DNA of 21,163 nucleotides from a virus, in the IMG/VR virus record IMGVR_UViG_3300025118_003125, positions 1-21,163 of that record; one strand, 5' to 3'. Under the pieces are notes generated by a model that worked only from the letters and a program-made list of their open reading frames with translations, did no database searches and was not told where the DNA came from. The position numbers were made by a program, and so were the translations under genes. Positions within the stretch are counted from its first letter, which is position 1; each line of letters begins with the position of its first letter. Shown in pieces: positions 1-6,624 of this stretch.

Positions 1-1022
1 TCTGGGAATGCGCCCTGGACTCCTGGACCTGAACCTCCGAGGGGTCTATCTTTTGGCATTCCGTATGTCATTGGAATTACTTGTTTTCTATTAACATAAT
101 ATGTCAAATCGTCCTCAAGGGCACTAGCGGCGGACCAAAATACGGGCAGCCCCCCACCCTTGTTAGCCGGTATACGTAAGTACGTTCGAATTGCGGCTTC
201 GGTTGCGCCTGGGATTTCCTGAACTCTCGTCTGAATTATAAGCTCTTCCATTTCATTTAATATTGCATTAAAAAGATTTCTCCACTGGGGGGATCTCGGT
301 GTTTTTTGAGACTTTCCAGTTAGAAAAGATTGTTTTCCTGGGCTGTCATCATATACATCAACCATTGTGTACACCTGTGGAACTGTATTCTTTGGCACTG
401 TTTTGTTTACCAAATATGCTCTAAGTGCCCGCTTTGCCGCAGCCTCCATAGCCTCTTTTTCTATGCCCATATATTTTCTTTCGGCTCGTAGTATGCTGTT
501 CTTCTTCAAGACATCAAGAATAATTTCATAAACTGCGTTTTCGTCTTTGAGAAGTCTCTCTTCCTTTTCCGGTGAATATTTTCCTTTTATAGCATCAGTG
601 GAGGCAAATATTTGGTTCACAACATTTTCTGGAGCGGGTTTAAGAAGCTCCATAAATATAATTAAATGTTTACCGCTTGAATCCTCAAATAAATTATAAA
701 CATCCACCACATATTCTTTGACATCATCAGGCAGTTTGTCCCTATTCTTTATTATCCAATTATAGTTTTTGCGCTCACTATAATATTGAGGCAGATGCCT
801 TCCTACAATTTTGGCTGCAAGTCGTTGTCTAGTTTCTTTATCCTCGACCTCGTAAACTACTCCCATCCTTCCCTCTCCAAGATATTTAATCAGGGTATAC
901 CCAGCTTCCTCAATGGCTGTTGCGTGGGTTGGTGGTAACGGCGGCAACACATTGCGATTGTCGTCGTAGCGAGTGTCTTCTTCGTTAATGAACTTGCGCC
1001 AATGCTCGAATAGGAGTTTCAT
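1..1022 (-). CDS. Protein-kinase-like protein, 3' end beyond window
   Basis: The reading frame starts at ATG 1022 and stays open to base 1, giving about 340 residues with the C-terminus missing. Residues 41-73 look like a protein kinase N-lobe: glycine-rich loop GEGRMGVVY (49-57) followed by LAAKIV, whose Lys71 fits the beta-3 ATP-binding lysine. Residues 102-129 (VVDVYNLFED, then LIIFMELLKP) fit beta-4, beta-5 and the hinge. No HRD or DFG motif is visible in the 210 residues after the hinge, so the catalytic loop either lies beyond the window after a large insert or is absent. The N-terminus, MKLLFEHWRKFINEE, is a short amphipathic leader resembling that of the gene upstream. The start overlaps the upstream stop as ATGA, which suggests translational coupling. 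Kinase-like fold is fairly likely; activity is unproven. Confidence 0.72.
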   Translation of the reverse strand, partial: MKLLFEHWRKFINEEDTRYDDNRNVLPPLPPTHATAIEEAGYTLIKYLGEGRMGVVYEVEDKETRQRLAAKIVGRHLPQYYSERKNYNWIIKNRDKLPDDVKEYVVDVYNLFEDSSGKHLIIFMELLKPAPENVVNQIFASTDAIKGKYSPEKEERLLKDENAVYEIILDVLKKNSILRAERKYMGIEKEAMEAAAKRALRAYLVNKTVPKNTVPQVYTMVDVYDDSPGKQSFLTGKSQKTPRSPQWRNLFNAILNEMEELIIQTRVQEIPGATEAAIRTYLRIPANKGGGLPVFWSAASALEDDLTYYVNRKQVIPMTYGMPKDRPLGGSGPGVQGAFP

Positions 1023-3469
1023 TTTTTGAGCCGCTCTGCTATTATTGAACGAACTCTTGCCCGAACGCTTTCCACGATATCGTCTCGCTTTCCTTTCCAT
1101 TCATAGCTCTGTTTCTGATTGTGGCTGGCACCGCGAGTGCCTAGTTCATCCCGAACATATTTCTTCCAAAATTGCGGAACGCCGTTGTTATCAGGATATA
1201 CGTTGGCATACGGTGTTCTTTCACTTTCCAGTCTATCCAAATAAACAACTGCCGCATGCTTTTCAACCCCGCTCATTTTACCAAAGTTCTCTTTGAACCA
1301 TTGTAGGACTTGGACAATGCTAGTGCGAATATTTTCTGGCTCAGATAATATTTTATTGTCTATTCTTACGATATGACCAAGTGCCATTGAGCCGTCAAGG
1401 ATGCTTTGCTCGCCCTCTTTCTCTATCCCTCTTTGCTCAGCGGTCATCTCATCATATACATCTCTTAGTTTTTGAACGATATCATCGTAATTCTTGTCTA
1501 GGCTCTTTATGAATGCCATGGTTGCGTGAGCCTCATCGGTAGTATGATATTTAGTAAAAGTAACTTGCACGCTGCCCCTAAGTTGCTTTGCGTCTAATGG
1601 TCCGTCTTTCAAGTATACCATCATTGAAGGATCTTCCCACCCTTCTTTGCCGGTTGTCTCTGGTTCCTTATATGCTCCTTTAAGTGGCAGTTCAAGTTGC
1701 CGCTGAGCGGCTTCGTGAGCCTCTACAAAATATTGCTTAATAGCGTTGCCTGCTTTAAGATCAAACTCAGAAGAATACCACCCACGATCACTCCCCGCAG
1801 GTTGCGTTGCCCTCATTACATTAAACAATATTTTATCTCTACTGCCTGGACCATGAAACGTCTTACCATAGTCACCGATAGGGGGAGGAGTTGCAGCGTC
1901 ACCGAGATCTGCGTTTTCCACCATCTCATAAAGAAGCGCAATTATTCCTCCGGTTTTGTTAATATGAAGTCTGAAGTGCTGTAAATCTAACTCTGTAATT
2001 TGACTGGTTATATCTTTTTGTGCTCTATCCCATCTTTCAGGAGCAAGAACTTTATTTTTAACAAGCTCGTTGCGGAGTTCTTCTTTGTATTCCACATACT
2101 CTTGCCCTGCATATAAGCCAATAATATTGTCAATAAAATTTTCTGCGTTGTCTCGATACTCTTGTCTCTGCTCGTTGCCTATATCCCATCCTCCCATACA
2201 ATCGTCGCAAGTCATCCTTGCCCGAATTTGTAGAGTTGGCCAACCGTCTGATTCGTGATTGGTGAAATCATACTCATACTGAAGGTCCATATAATCTTGA
2301 TCGACTCCCTCCTGATATGATTTTTCTATTGCCTCCTCGTCGTCCCAGACGTATTTCTCATCTTCCTCTTCAGACTCCACATTCCATCCCACGGGAAATT
2401 CAAATATTATGTTTGCTACTGCGGTCATACCCTCGTCGTTGTCGCCATAGATTTCAAACCCAATCACATCGGGTGTTCCCGTCTCGCTTAGTTCGACATT
2501 GGCATATTCGGAAAGTTTCTGACCTTCTTCATATAAGTCTATTCCAGGATCAGGTGGGTCATCGTCAAGGCTTTCTTGAATGCCGCCAACTATTTCCATC
2601 CACTTTTCCTCACCCCAAATCTGCTTATAATCATATAGCGCCTCGCCTCCAGCAAGCTGATCATCGGTTTCGTCATAGGCATCCCAAGGATCATTGGCTT
2701 CCAGATGATCTCCGTCATAAACAAAAGCAACTTTGCCTCGATCTGAAGTCTCCATCTTGTCTACGTCTGCTGCGTCTTTATCAAGAATAAAGAAGAACAC
2801 TGCTCCTTGCTCATTGGTATATTGATCCCAATAGTTGCGGGCTTCTGTTGCTGAGATACACCACTTGGTGCCTTGTCCATAATAACAAGAAGCTTCTTCT
2901 GAACCTGGACGAACAACAAGGGTTGTCTTGTCCTGGTAAATTCTATCTGCGTCTCCCCGGACCTTTTCTTTAAAGAGCGCTGCTTCATCTTTAGATTTTT
3001 TCTTTGCTTCTGCATTTTTTACTGCCTGAGAAAGATCCTCAACTGTTTTGTATGAGTGAATGTCTCTCCCACCTTTCTCGGTAGGTATAAATTTATTTAA
3101 CGCATGAAACTTTTCAACCTTATCTCCAACAGCATATATGCCAGAACGCCATTGATACTCTTTGTCAAACTTCTCTGTTTCCCCTAACTTGAGAAGCAAT
3201 TTGACCATATGGGCTAAATATTTATTATTTCCCGAGGGATCATACTTGGCGAGCCTGTCAATAAAATCAGTGCCGCCGGGGAGTTTGTCCCCGTATTTCT
3301 TTTTAACATCCTCAAGTCGTCCTTCAAGCAGGACGCGATTAAAAATCATCCGATCAACTTTCCAGTTTTCACGCCTCTCCCAAAGCATATCCTTCATGCT
3401 TTTTCTTTGGTTGGAGGTTTGGACTTTATTTAAATATTGCCGCCAGCCGTTTACAAAGTTATTGTTCAT
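1019..3469 (-). CDS. Large phage protein with YGxGTKWC motif, unknown function
   Basis: 816 residues. I do not recognise a function. Residues about 176-230 hold a distinctive block, RIYQDKTTLVVRP followed by CYYGQGTKWCIS (195-206) and a hydrophobic strand VFFFIL. I recall similar GTKWC blocks in uncharacterised proteins of large phages, but cannot name the family. Residues 240-400 are rich in Asp, Glu and aromatic residues; the last 300 are mixed and mainly helical-looking. No membrane segment or signal peptide is seen. The N-terminus MNNNFVNGWRQYLNK resembles the leader of the downstream kinase-like protein. It is the first gene after the terminator at 3524-3549 and is coupled to the kinase-like gene by a 4-base overlap. 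The ribosome binding site is weak (AGGG about 10 bases upstream). A late or virion gene is my guess from position and leader. Confidence 0.85.
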   Translation of the reverse strand: MNNNFVNGWRQYLNKVQTSNQRKSMKDMLWERRENWKVDRMIFNRVLLEGRLEDVKKKYGDKLPGGTDFIDRLAKYDPSGNNKYLAHMVKLLLKLGETEKFDKEYQWRSGIYAVGDKVEKFHALNKFIPTEKGGRDIHSYKTVEDLSQAVKNAEAKKKSKDEAALFKEKVRGDADRIYQDKTTLVVRPGSEEASCYYGQGTKWCISATEARNYWDQYTNEQGAVFFFILDKDAADVDKMETSDRGKVAFVYDGDHLEANDPWDAYDETDDQLAGGEALYDYKQIWGEEKWMEIVGGIQESLDDDPPDPGIDLYEEGQKLSEYANVELSETGTPDVIGFEIYGDNDEGMTAVANIIFEFPVGWNVESEEEDEKYVWDDEEAIEKSYQEGVDQDYMDLQYEYDFTNHESDGWPTLQIRARMTCDDCMGGWDIGNEQRQEYRDNAENFIDNIIGLYAGQEYVEYKEELRNELVKNKVLAPERWDRAQKDITSQITELDLQHFRLHINKTGGIIALLYEMVENADLGDAATPPPIGDYGKTFHGPGSRDKILFNVMRATQPAGSDRGWYSSEFDLKAGNAIKQYFVEAHEAAQRQLELPLKGAYKEPETTGKEGWEDPSMMVYLKDGPLDAKQLRGSVQVTFTKYHTTDEAHATMAFIKSLDKNYDDIVQKLRDVYDEMTAEQRGIEKEGEQSILDGSMALGHIVRIDNKILSEPENIRTSIVQVLQWFKENFGKMSGVEKHAAVVYLDRLESERTPYANVYPDNNGVPQFWKKYVRDELGTRGASHNQKQSYEWKGKRDDIVESVRARVRSIIAERLKK

Positions 3470-3499
3470 ATGTTGTGTGCCCTAGACGCAGAGATTCAC

Positions 3500-3516
3500 T
3501 ATAAATAGTATTTATA
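3500..3516 (-). promoter_or_regulatory. T4-late-promoter-like palindrome upstream of the 816-residue gene
   Basis: A 17-base inverted repeat, TATAAATA-C-TATTTATA on the minus strand. Its left arm equals the T4 late-promoter consensus TATAAATA and lies 40 bases before the ATG at 3469, just after the hsp20 terminator. The site also contains ACTATTTAT, which recurs in two other gaps. AT-rich sequence makes chance occurrence possible, and no T4-type late sigma (gp55) is visible in the window. Confidence 0.35.
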
Positions 3517-3523
3517 AAAACAA

Positions 3524-3549
3524 AAAGAGGCACCAATTGGTGCCTCTTT
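3524..3549 (-). terminator. Rho-independent terminator after hsp20
   Basis: A perfect 26-base palindrome with arms AAAGAGGCACC and GGTGCCTCTTT around AATT. On the minus strand it is followed by TTTTTGTTTTTAT, a good U-tract. It begins 31 bases after the hsp20 stop and separates hsp20 from the 816-residue gene. On the plus strand only a short T run follows, so it should act mainly on minus-strand transcripts. Confidence 0.88.
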
Positions 3550-3579
3550 AGGGTGATGCTAAACTTACTTTTTATAAAC

Positions 3580-4017
3580 TCACTTAACCTTGATGGTGCG
3601 AGCGTAAGTTTTAACATCTGCGTTGGGAACCGATAGGGTAAGGATACCATTATCGTAGTTAGCGGCGATGTTGTCGGCATCGGTTCCCTCTGGAAGTCGC
3701 CAAGAGCGACTGAAAGAAGAGCAGGCGAAGGAGGTGTTCGTGTTATCTTCTTGGGTATAAGAAATTGTAAGAGTATCCGAATCAATATTCACATTGATAT
3801 CATCCTTCTTAACGCCGGGAGCGGCAACAGAAATCTGATATCCCTTGTCGGTCTTCGATACGTTATAATTAGCGTCGATCCCTCTCGACCGGCGAGATGT
3901 GTTTGTGAACGGATAAGCCACGGCATCGTCAAAAAACGAATCGAATAAACGATCCGAAAGAAAAGATCCGAATGGACTGGTGAGTGTGCCCCGAAAGGGG
4001 GTAAGTGTGTTTGACAT
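3580..4017 (-). CDS. Small heat shock protein, Hsp20/alpha-crystallin family
   Basis: 145 residues, usual size for bacterial and phage Hsp20. It is an ATP-independent holdase that binds unfolding proteins in the cytoplasm. The alpha-crystallin domain spans about residues 48-132, with the core APGVKKDDINV (66-76) and the conserved A-x-x-x-NGIL motif (119-126). A C-terminal I-x-V motif (IKV, 142-144) fits the oligomer-anchoring tail. The N-terminal arm is rich in Phe, Ser and Leu as in the family (SPFGSFLSDRLFDSFFDD). The start has AGAGGAG upstream. The gene stands alone between its own sigma-70-like promoter and a terminator. Phages of the T4 superfamily, including cyanophages, commonly carry Hsp20, where a role in virion assembly or host stress is assumed but not settled. 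Confidence 0.95.
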   Translation of the reverse strand: MSNTLTPFRGTLTSPFGSFLSDRLFDSFFDDAVAYPFTNTSRRSRGIDANYNVSKTDKGYQISVAAPGVKKDDINVNIDSDTLTISYTQEDNTNTSFACSSFSRSWRLPEGTDADNIAANYDNGILTLSVPNADVKTYARTIKVK

Positions 4018-4043
4018 AGTGTGTGTTCTCCTCTAAGTTGTCA

Positions 4044-4060
4044 ACCCCTCCTGTGAGGGT
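4044..4060 (-). promoter_or_regulatory. Hairpin at predicted 5' end of hsp20 mRNA
   Basis: On the minus strand CCCTC-ACAG-GAGGG forms a 5-bp stem with a 4-base loop. It sits directly after the -10 box at 4067-4072, so the transcript would begin at or just before the stem. The ribosome binding site AGAGGAG further down is left free. A 5' stabilising hairpin is more likely than a thermosensor. Confidence 0.4.
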
Positions 4061-4066
4061 ATCTAT

Positions 4067-4095
4067 AATATAATCACCTTTAACGCAATCGTCAA
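4067..4095 (-). promoter_or_regulatory. Sigma-70 promoter for hsp20
   Basis: On the minus strand, -35 TTGACG (4090-4095), 17-base spacer, -10 TATATT (4067-4072). The match is 5 of 6 at both boxes and the spacing is optimal. The -35 lies just after the stop of the preceding gene (4104), a layout shared with the other promoters in the window. Confidence 0.72.
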
Positions 4096-4103
4096 GTGAA
4101 AAT

Positions 4104-4319
4104 TCAAACTTTTTTATTATATTTTGCTCTCGTAAGCGTGAGGTCCACATCAGGAATAAACGTTGTCCCCTCATGACTGCCTTTGGTAATAGACATTACC
4201 AAGTTTGGCGTTTGTTTACTGATATCCACATATGCCTTGTTGGAGTCCATTGACGACTCAACAAGATCACACTGTATTTTCTCAGTGCTATAGTTAAAAC
4301 TAATAACTGTCCAAATCAT
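4104..4319 (-). CDS. Small hypothetical phage protein
   Basis: 71 residues from ATG 4319 (MIWTVISFNYSTEKIQ). This start, rather than the longer frame to 4382, is chosen because AAAGGATG lies at good spacing upstream and the ATG overlaps the upstream stop as ATGA. The sequence looks like a compact beta-rich protein with a basic C-terminus (ending NKKV). No motif or family is recognised. It is the last gene of the five-gene unit that starts at the promoter 5628-5656. Confidence 0.72.
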   Translation of the reverse strand: MIWTVISFNYSTEKIQCDLVESSMDSNKAYVDISKQTPNLVMSITKGSHEGTTFIPDVDLTLTRAKYNKKV

Positions 4320-4762
4320 TTTGCATCCTTTCGTGGTCTTCCACGTTTTCTGGGTACTCGTCCAATTCCGCCAGCACCCCAAAATTGTTTATTCTTTCTT
4401 TGATCTGTAATAAGAAGTGCCTCGATATATTCTCCTTCATCATCCGTTTTAAAGCGATAATAATAAGGCATTTCTTCCAATGTGCCGTATAAAGGCTGTG
4501 GCTTTTTTTTCTGGTACTTTTTCCGTGGTGGAGGCTGATTTAAATATTCAATACAACCTCGCACAACACCCTCTTCTGTTAAGCCTTCTTCAAGATATTT
4601 GCTGTGGTCTACGTTAATATAAACACCAACCACCCACCGGGTTGTTCCAAATGTTTTAAAATTAAAGTTAGAGCCGTGATATCTTCCAAGTTTCTTTTTT
4701 GTATTATACCCTGGAAGTACATTATGATACTCCTCTTGGGAACGTAGCATACATTCAATCAT
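4316..4762 (-). CDS. Hypothetical protein with C-terminal AT-hook-like tail
   Basis: 148 residues. The fold is not recognised. Residues 135-148 read RVPRKRGRPRKDAK, which contains the AT-hook core RGRP flanked by basic residues, as in HMGA-type minor-groove DNA binders. A second basic, Pro-rich patch (PPPRKKYQKKKPQP) lies near residue 90. The N-terminal half has Tyr- and Gly-rich strands (GYNTKKKLGRYHGSNFNF). The start at 4762 has AAAGGAT upstream. It is flanked by other small hypothetical genes with 3-base spacing upstream and a 4-base overlap downstream. AT-rich DNA or RNA binding is inferred from the tail alone. Confidence 0.78.
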   Translation of the reverse strand: MIECMLRSQEEYHNVLPGYNTKKKLGRYHGSNFNFKTFGTTRWVVGVYINVDHSKYLEEGLTEEGVVRGCIEYLNQPPPRKKYQKKKPQPLYGTLEEMPYYYRFKTDDEGEYIEALLITDQRKNKQFWGAGGIGRVPRKRGRPRKDAK

Positions 4763-4765
4763 ATG

Positions 4766-5071
4766 TTATCCTTTTAATAATGTTGATTTTGGTTGCGCGA
4801 GCCTTTCTTTTATAGAATCGGGCGAACCAATTACTACAATATCAAAAGAACCGTGTCCACCATTAATGTGCAGTTTTGTGAACTGGTGGCGTCCATCTAG
4901 TTCCTCGGGTAAAGCTCCTTCGTTTTCTTTTAAAACCTGTAATGTTTGTTCATCTTCTCGCAAACAAACGACAAAATCAGGATTTATATAGACAGAACGA
5001 ATTTCATATCTATTATTGTTTGATGTAAAACGGTTCTGCTTAAACACTTCTGTCAATTTGACCGTTGCCAT
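4766..5071 (-). CDS. Small hypothetical phage protein
   Basis: 101 residues with a strong ribosome binding site (AAGGAGC, 5-6 bases before ATG 5071). The segment SVYINPDFVVCLRED (26-40) resembles short beta proteins in which V-NPDHVV precedes an acidic turn, loosely like flagellar FlbD. I would not assign function on that. A glycine-rich HINGGHGSFDIVVIG follows at about 68-82. No membrane segment. The start overlaps the upstream gene by 32 bases. Probably an early accessory gene in the unit from promoter 5628-5656. Confidence 0.78.
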   Translation of the reverse strand: MATVKLTEVFKQNRFTSNNNRYEIRSVYINPDFVVCLREDEQTLQVLKENEGALPEELDGRHQFTKLHINGGHGSFDIVVIGSPDSIKERLAQPKSTLLKG

Positions 5072-5282
5072 TTTCGCTCCTTGTCATAGGATATAAGCTA
5101 TTTTGTTCTACAATCCAGCTTTCTCCTTCAAATAAGACTTCATAACAATTATCCATTGCTCCCAAAACCACAGCAGATGAGGGCTTTGTGAGTATATGAT
5201 ATTTATGTAATGCAGTAGTTCCCTTCTTAAACTGTTTTAATGTTGCCGCTGAAGGGATAAAAGCAAGATCACCCTTCTTCAT
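5040..5282 (-). CDS. Small hypothetical phage protein, SH3/KOW-like pattern
   Basis: 80 residues. The pattern MKKGDLAFIPSAATL, then AVVLG, then YEVLFEGESWIVEQNSLYP looks like a small SH3- or KOW-like beta barrel. Such proteins are frequent and uncharacterised in phage genomes. This is pattern recognition only. The start at 5282 has AGAGGAAG upstream, lying inside the end of the previous gene (14-base overlap), and the C-terminus overlaps the next gene by 32 bases. Part of the five-gene cluster of small proteins. Confidence 0.75.
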   Translation of the reverse strand: MKKGDLAFIPSAATLKQFKKGTTALHKYHILTKPSSAVVLGAMDNCYEVLFEGESWIVEQNSLYPMTRSENGNGQIDRSV

Positions 5283-5607
5283 TTTCTTCCTCTTGTTCTG
5301 ACGGCTCCTCTTCGGGATCTGGAGGGTTTTCTATATGGTCTATATATCCACTAAGAATAGCCATACAGTCCTCCATTCTAGTGTCTATTTTTGCCATATG
5401 CAGCCGTATCCTGTGAAGCGATACTAGTTCAGTTTTACCATGATTAAGAAGAGACTCTTGATCTATATGCTCGGTTACTATCGTTCTTGAAAGACCGGCT
5501 ACGTTTTCCGCCGCGAGATCTAGCTCTTTTTGTACAGCTTGTAGCAGATATGCGACCTCTCTTGGAATATCATCGAATTCCGTTTGTACGCTAAATGTTA
5601 CGTTCAT
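5269..5607 (-). CDS. Small hypothetical protein, helical with acidic tail
   Basis: 112 residues, first gene behind the perfect sigma-70 promoter at 5628-5656, with GGAG before ATG 5607. The body (about 15-90) looks like two or three amphipathic helices (REVAYLLQAVQKELDLAAE and following). The last 20 residues are almost all Pro, Glu, Asp and Gln, ending EEENEEG. No family is recognised. An acidic tail on a small helical protein near an early-type promoter is compatible with a host-takeover or DNA-mimic role, but nothing shows this. Confidence 0.78.
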   Translation of the reverse strand: MNVTFSVQTEFDDIPREVAYLLQAVQKELDLAAENVAGLSRTIVTEHIDQESLLNHGKTELVSLHRIRLHMAKIDTRMEDCMAILSGYIDHIENPPDPEEEPSEQEEENEEG

Positions 5608-5627
5608 ATTTTCTCCATGTTAGTAAT

Positions 5628-5656
5628 ATTATAACCGGTTTTTCGGTTTGTGTCAA
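5628..5656 (-). promoter_or_regulatory. Perfect sigma-70 promoter for the small-gene cluster
   Basis: On the minus strand, TTGACA (5651-5656), 17-base spacer, TATAAT (5628-5633). All 12 bases match consensus. The spacer holds a small inverted repeat (AACCG and CGGTT, 5633-5648) that could be an operator or chance. The leader to ATG 5607 would be only about 14 bases. Confidence 0.85.
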
Positions 5657-5662
5657 GTATTT

Positions 5663-6310
5663 TTATTTTTTTATTGCAAATTTTAGCCATCGCTCTTCCA
5701 CGTTATAAGTAGTGGTATCATCGAGTGGCAATATTTTATATTTCTTTGTGTTCTTCGCGGCAGTTGTAATTGGTTCTGACGCTACCTGAATAACAATGAA
5801 AACATTTTTATTGTTTGGAATATCACAAGGATTATTTTTCCTTAATGAAACATAGTCATTAACTTTAAATTTAGATTTTGAAAAATGAGATTCTAAAACT
5901 TTTTGAGCATATTTGTTTTGAGTCAACGCTTTGTATTGTCTTTCGGAGGGTATAAAATCCTTATCGTACAGTGCGCGATATGCCAAATCGCCATAATAGG
6001 GAGGATTGGCACAATAATATAAAGCACATATTTTGGTTGTTTCTCTTTTCATATCGCCATAATTCTCAAACCAAGTGGCATCCAGATCTGAATTTGCGTG
6101 AAGATAACTCTTCTCAATTTCACAAAAAGCATCGTATTGTTTTTTTGTAATTCCACCATATTTTTTATATCCAACAAGCAACGAAGAAAGAAAAGAAAGC
6201 GCATTTGGGCTAATATTATATTCATCCTTAAGCTTATTGATTCGCTGCAAGGTGTCAGGATCGGCAGTACGAGGAGTGTTAACTTTCTTATATGAAGAAT
6301 AGTAATCCAT
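5663..6310 (-). CDS. Hypothetical phage protein
   Basis: 215 residues from ATG 6310 (MDYYSSYKKVNTPRT). This start is preferred to the in-frame ATG at 6352 because AGGGGGC lies about 5 bases upstream and the longer version would run into the previous gene. The protein is Lys- and Tyr-rich, with a helical N-terminal half and a middle segment CANPPYYGDLAYRALYD. The NPPY there is probably not a methylase motif IV, since no AdoMet-binding Gly-rich motif precedes it. The C-terminal third looks beta-rich (VFIVIQVASEP). Function not recognised. It is the last gene of the long unit beginning at promoter 11933-11961, and its stop lies 6 bases before the next promoter. Confidence 0.75.
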   Translation of the reverse strand: MDYYSSYKKVNTPRTADPDTLQRINKLKDEYNISPNALSFLSSLLVGYKKYGGITKKQYDAFCEIEKSYLHANSDLDATWFENYGDMKRETTKICALYYCANPPYYGDLAYRALYDKDFIPSERQYKALTQNKYAQKVLESHFSKSKFKVNDYVSLRKNNPCDIPNNKNVFIVIQVASEPITTAAKNTKKYKILPLDDTTTYNVEERWLKFAIKK

Positions 6311-6318
6311 TTTGCCCC

Positions 6319-6603
6319 CTACAAGCTTCCTCCTTGTATCACAGCGTCCCAAAACATTTTAACCATAAGTATTAAAACGCTCGATGACACCAACCATTGT
6401 GCTTTTGATGTGTTGTCTTTCCATTGTTCTAATGCTCTCAGCCGCGCATATAGTCCTTCATCTGGGTTGTATACCGCTTCTTTAATCTTAGATATGTCTT
6501 CACACATGCGCTCCTGGTTTATACCAAGCGTATCTATCCCATTAAGCAATCGCTCAAGTTTGGCATTAAGTTCAATCAGGGTTTCAGAATGCTCATCCAT
6601 CAT
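6319..6603 (-). CDS. Small coiled-coil membrane protein, possibly holin/XhlA-like
   Basis: 94 residues. Residues 5-60 form an amphipathic, probably coiled-coil region (ETLIELNAKLERLLNGI and ISKIKEAV onward, ALEQWKDN near 58). They are followed by one hydrophobic segment at about 68-88 (WLVSSSVLILMVKMFW) and a short tail. This architecture is that of XhlA-type holin accessory proteins and of many phage one-TM proteins, so a lysis role is possible but not shown. Translation could begin at either of two adjacent ATG codons (6603 or 6600). No clear ribosome binding site is seen. It lies 21 bases after groEL. Confidence 0.7.
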   Translation of the reverse strand: MMDEHSETLIELNAKLERLLNGIDTLGINQERMCEDISKIKEAVYNPDEGLYARLRALEQWKDNTSKAQWLVSSSVLILMVKMFWDAVIQGGSL

Positions 6604-6624
6604 TTATATATAGTAGCTTGGTTC

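Noticed and set aside
2317-2790. Plus-strand open frame of 157 codons
   Set aside because: Antisense to the 816-residue gene, Arg/His/Leu-rich with no motif and no plus-strand promoter; all convincing genes are on the minus strand.
4039-4044. TTGACA just upstream of the hsp20 ribosome site
   Set aside because: A -10 at 16-18 bases would fall at the ATG and no such box is present; the promoter at 4067-4095 explains the gene.
5663-6310. NPPY in the 215-residue protein as a fourth adenine methylase
   Set aside because: No AdoMet-binding motif I or other methylase motif accompanies it; likely a chance tetrapeptide.
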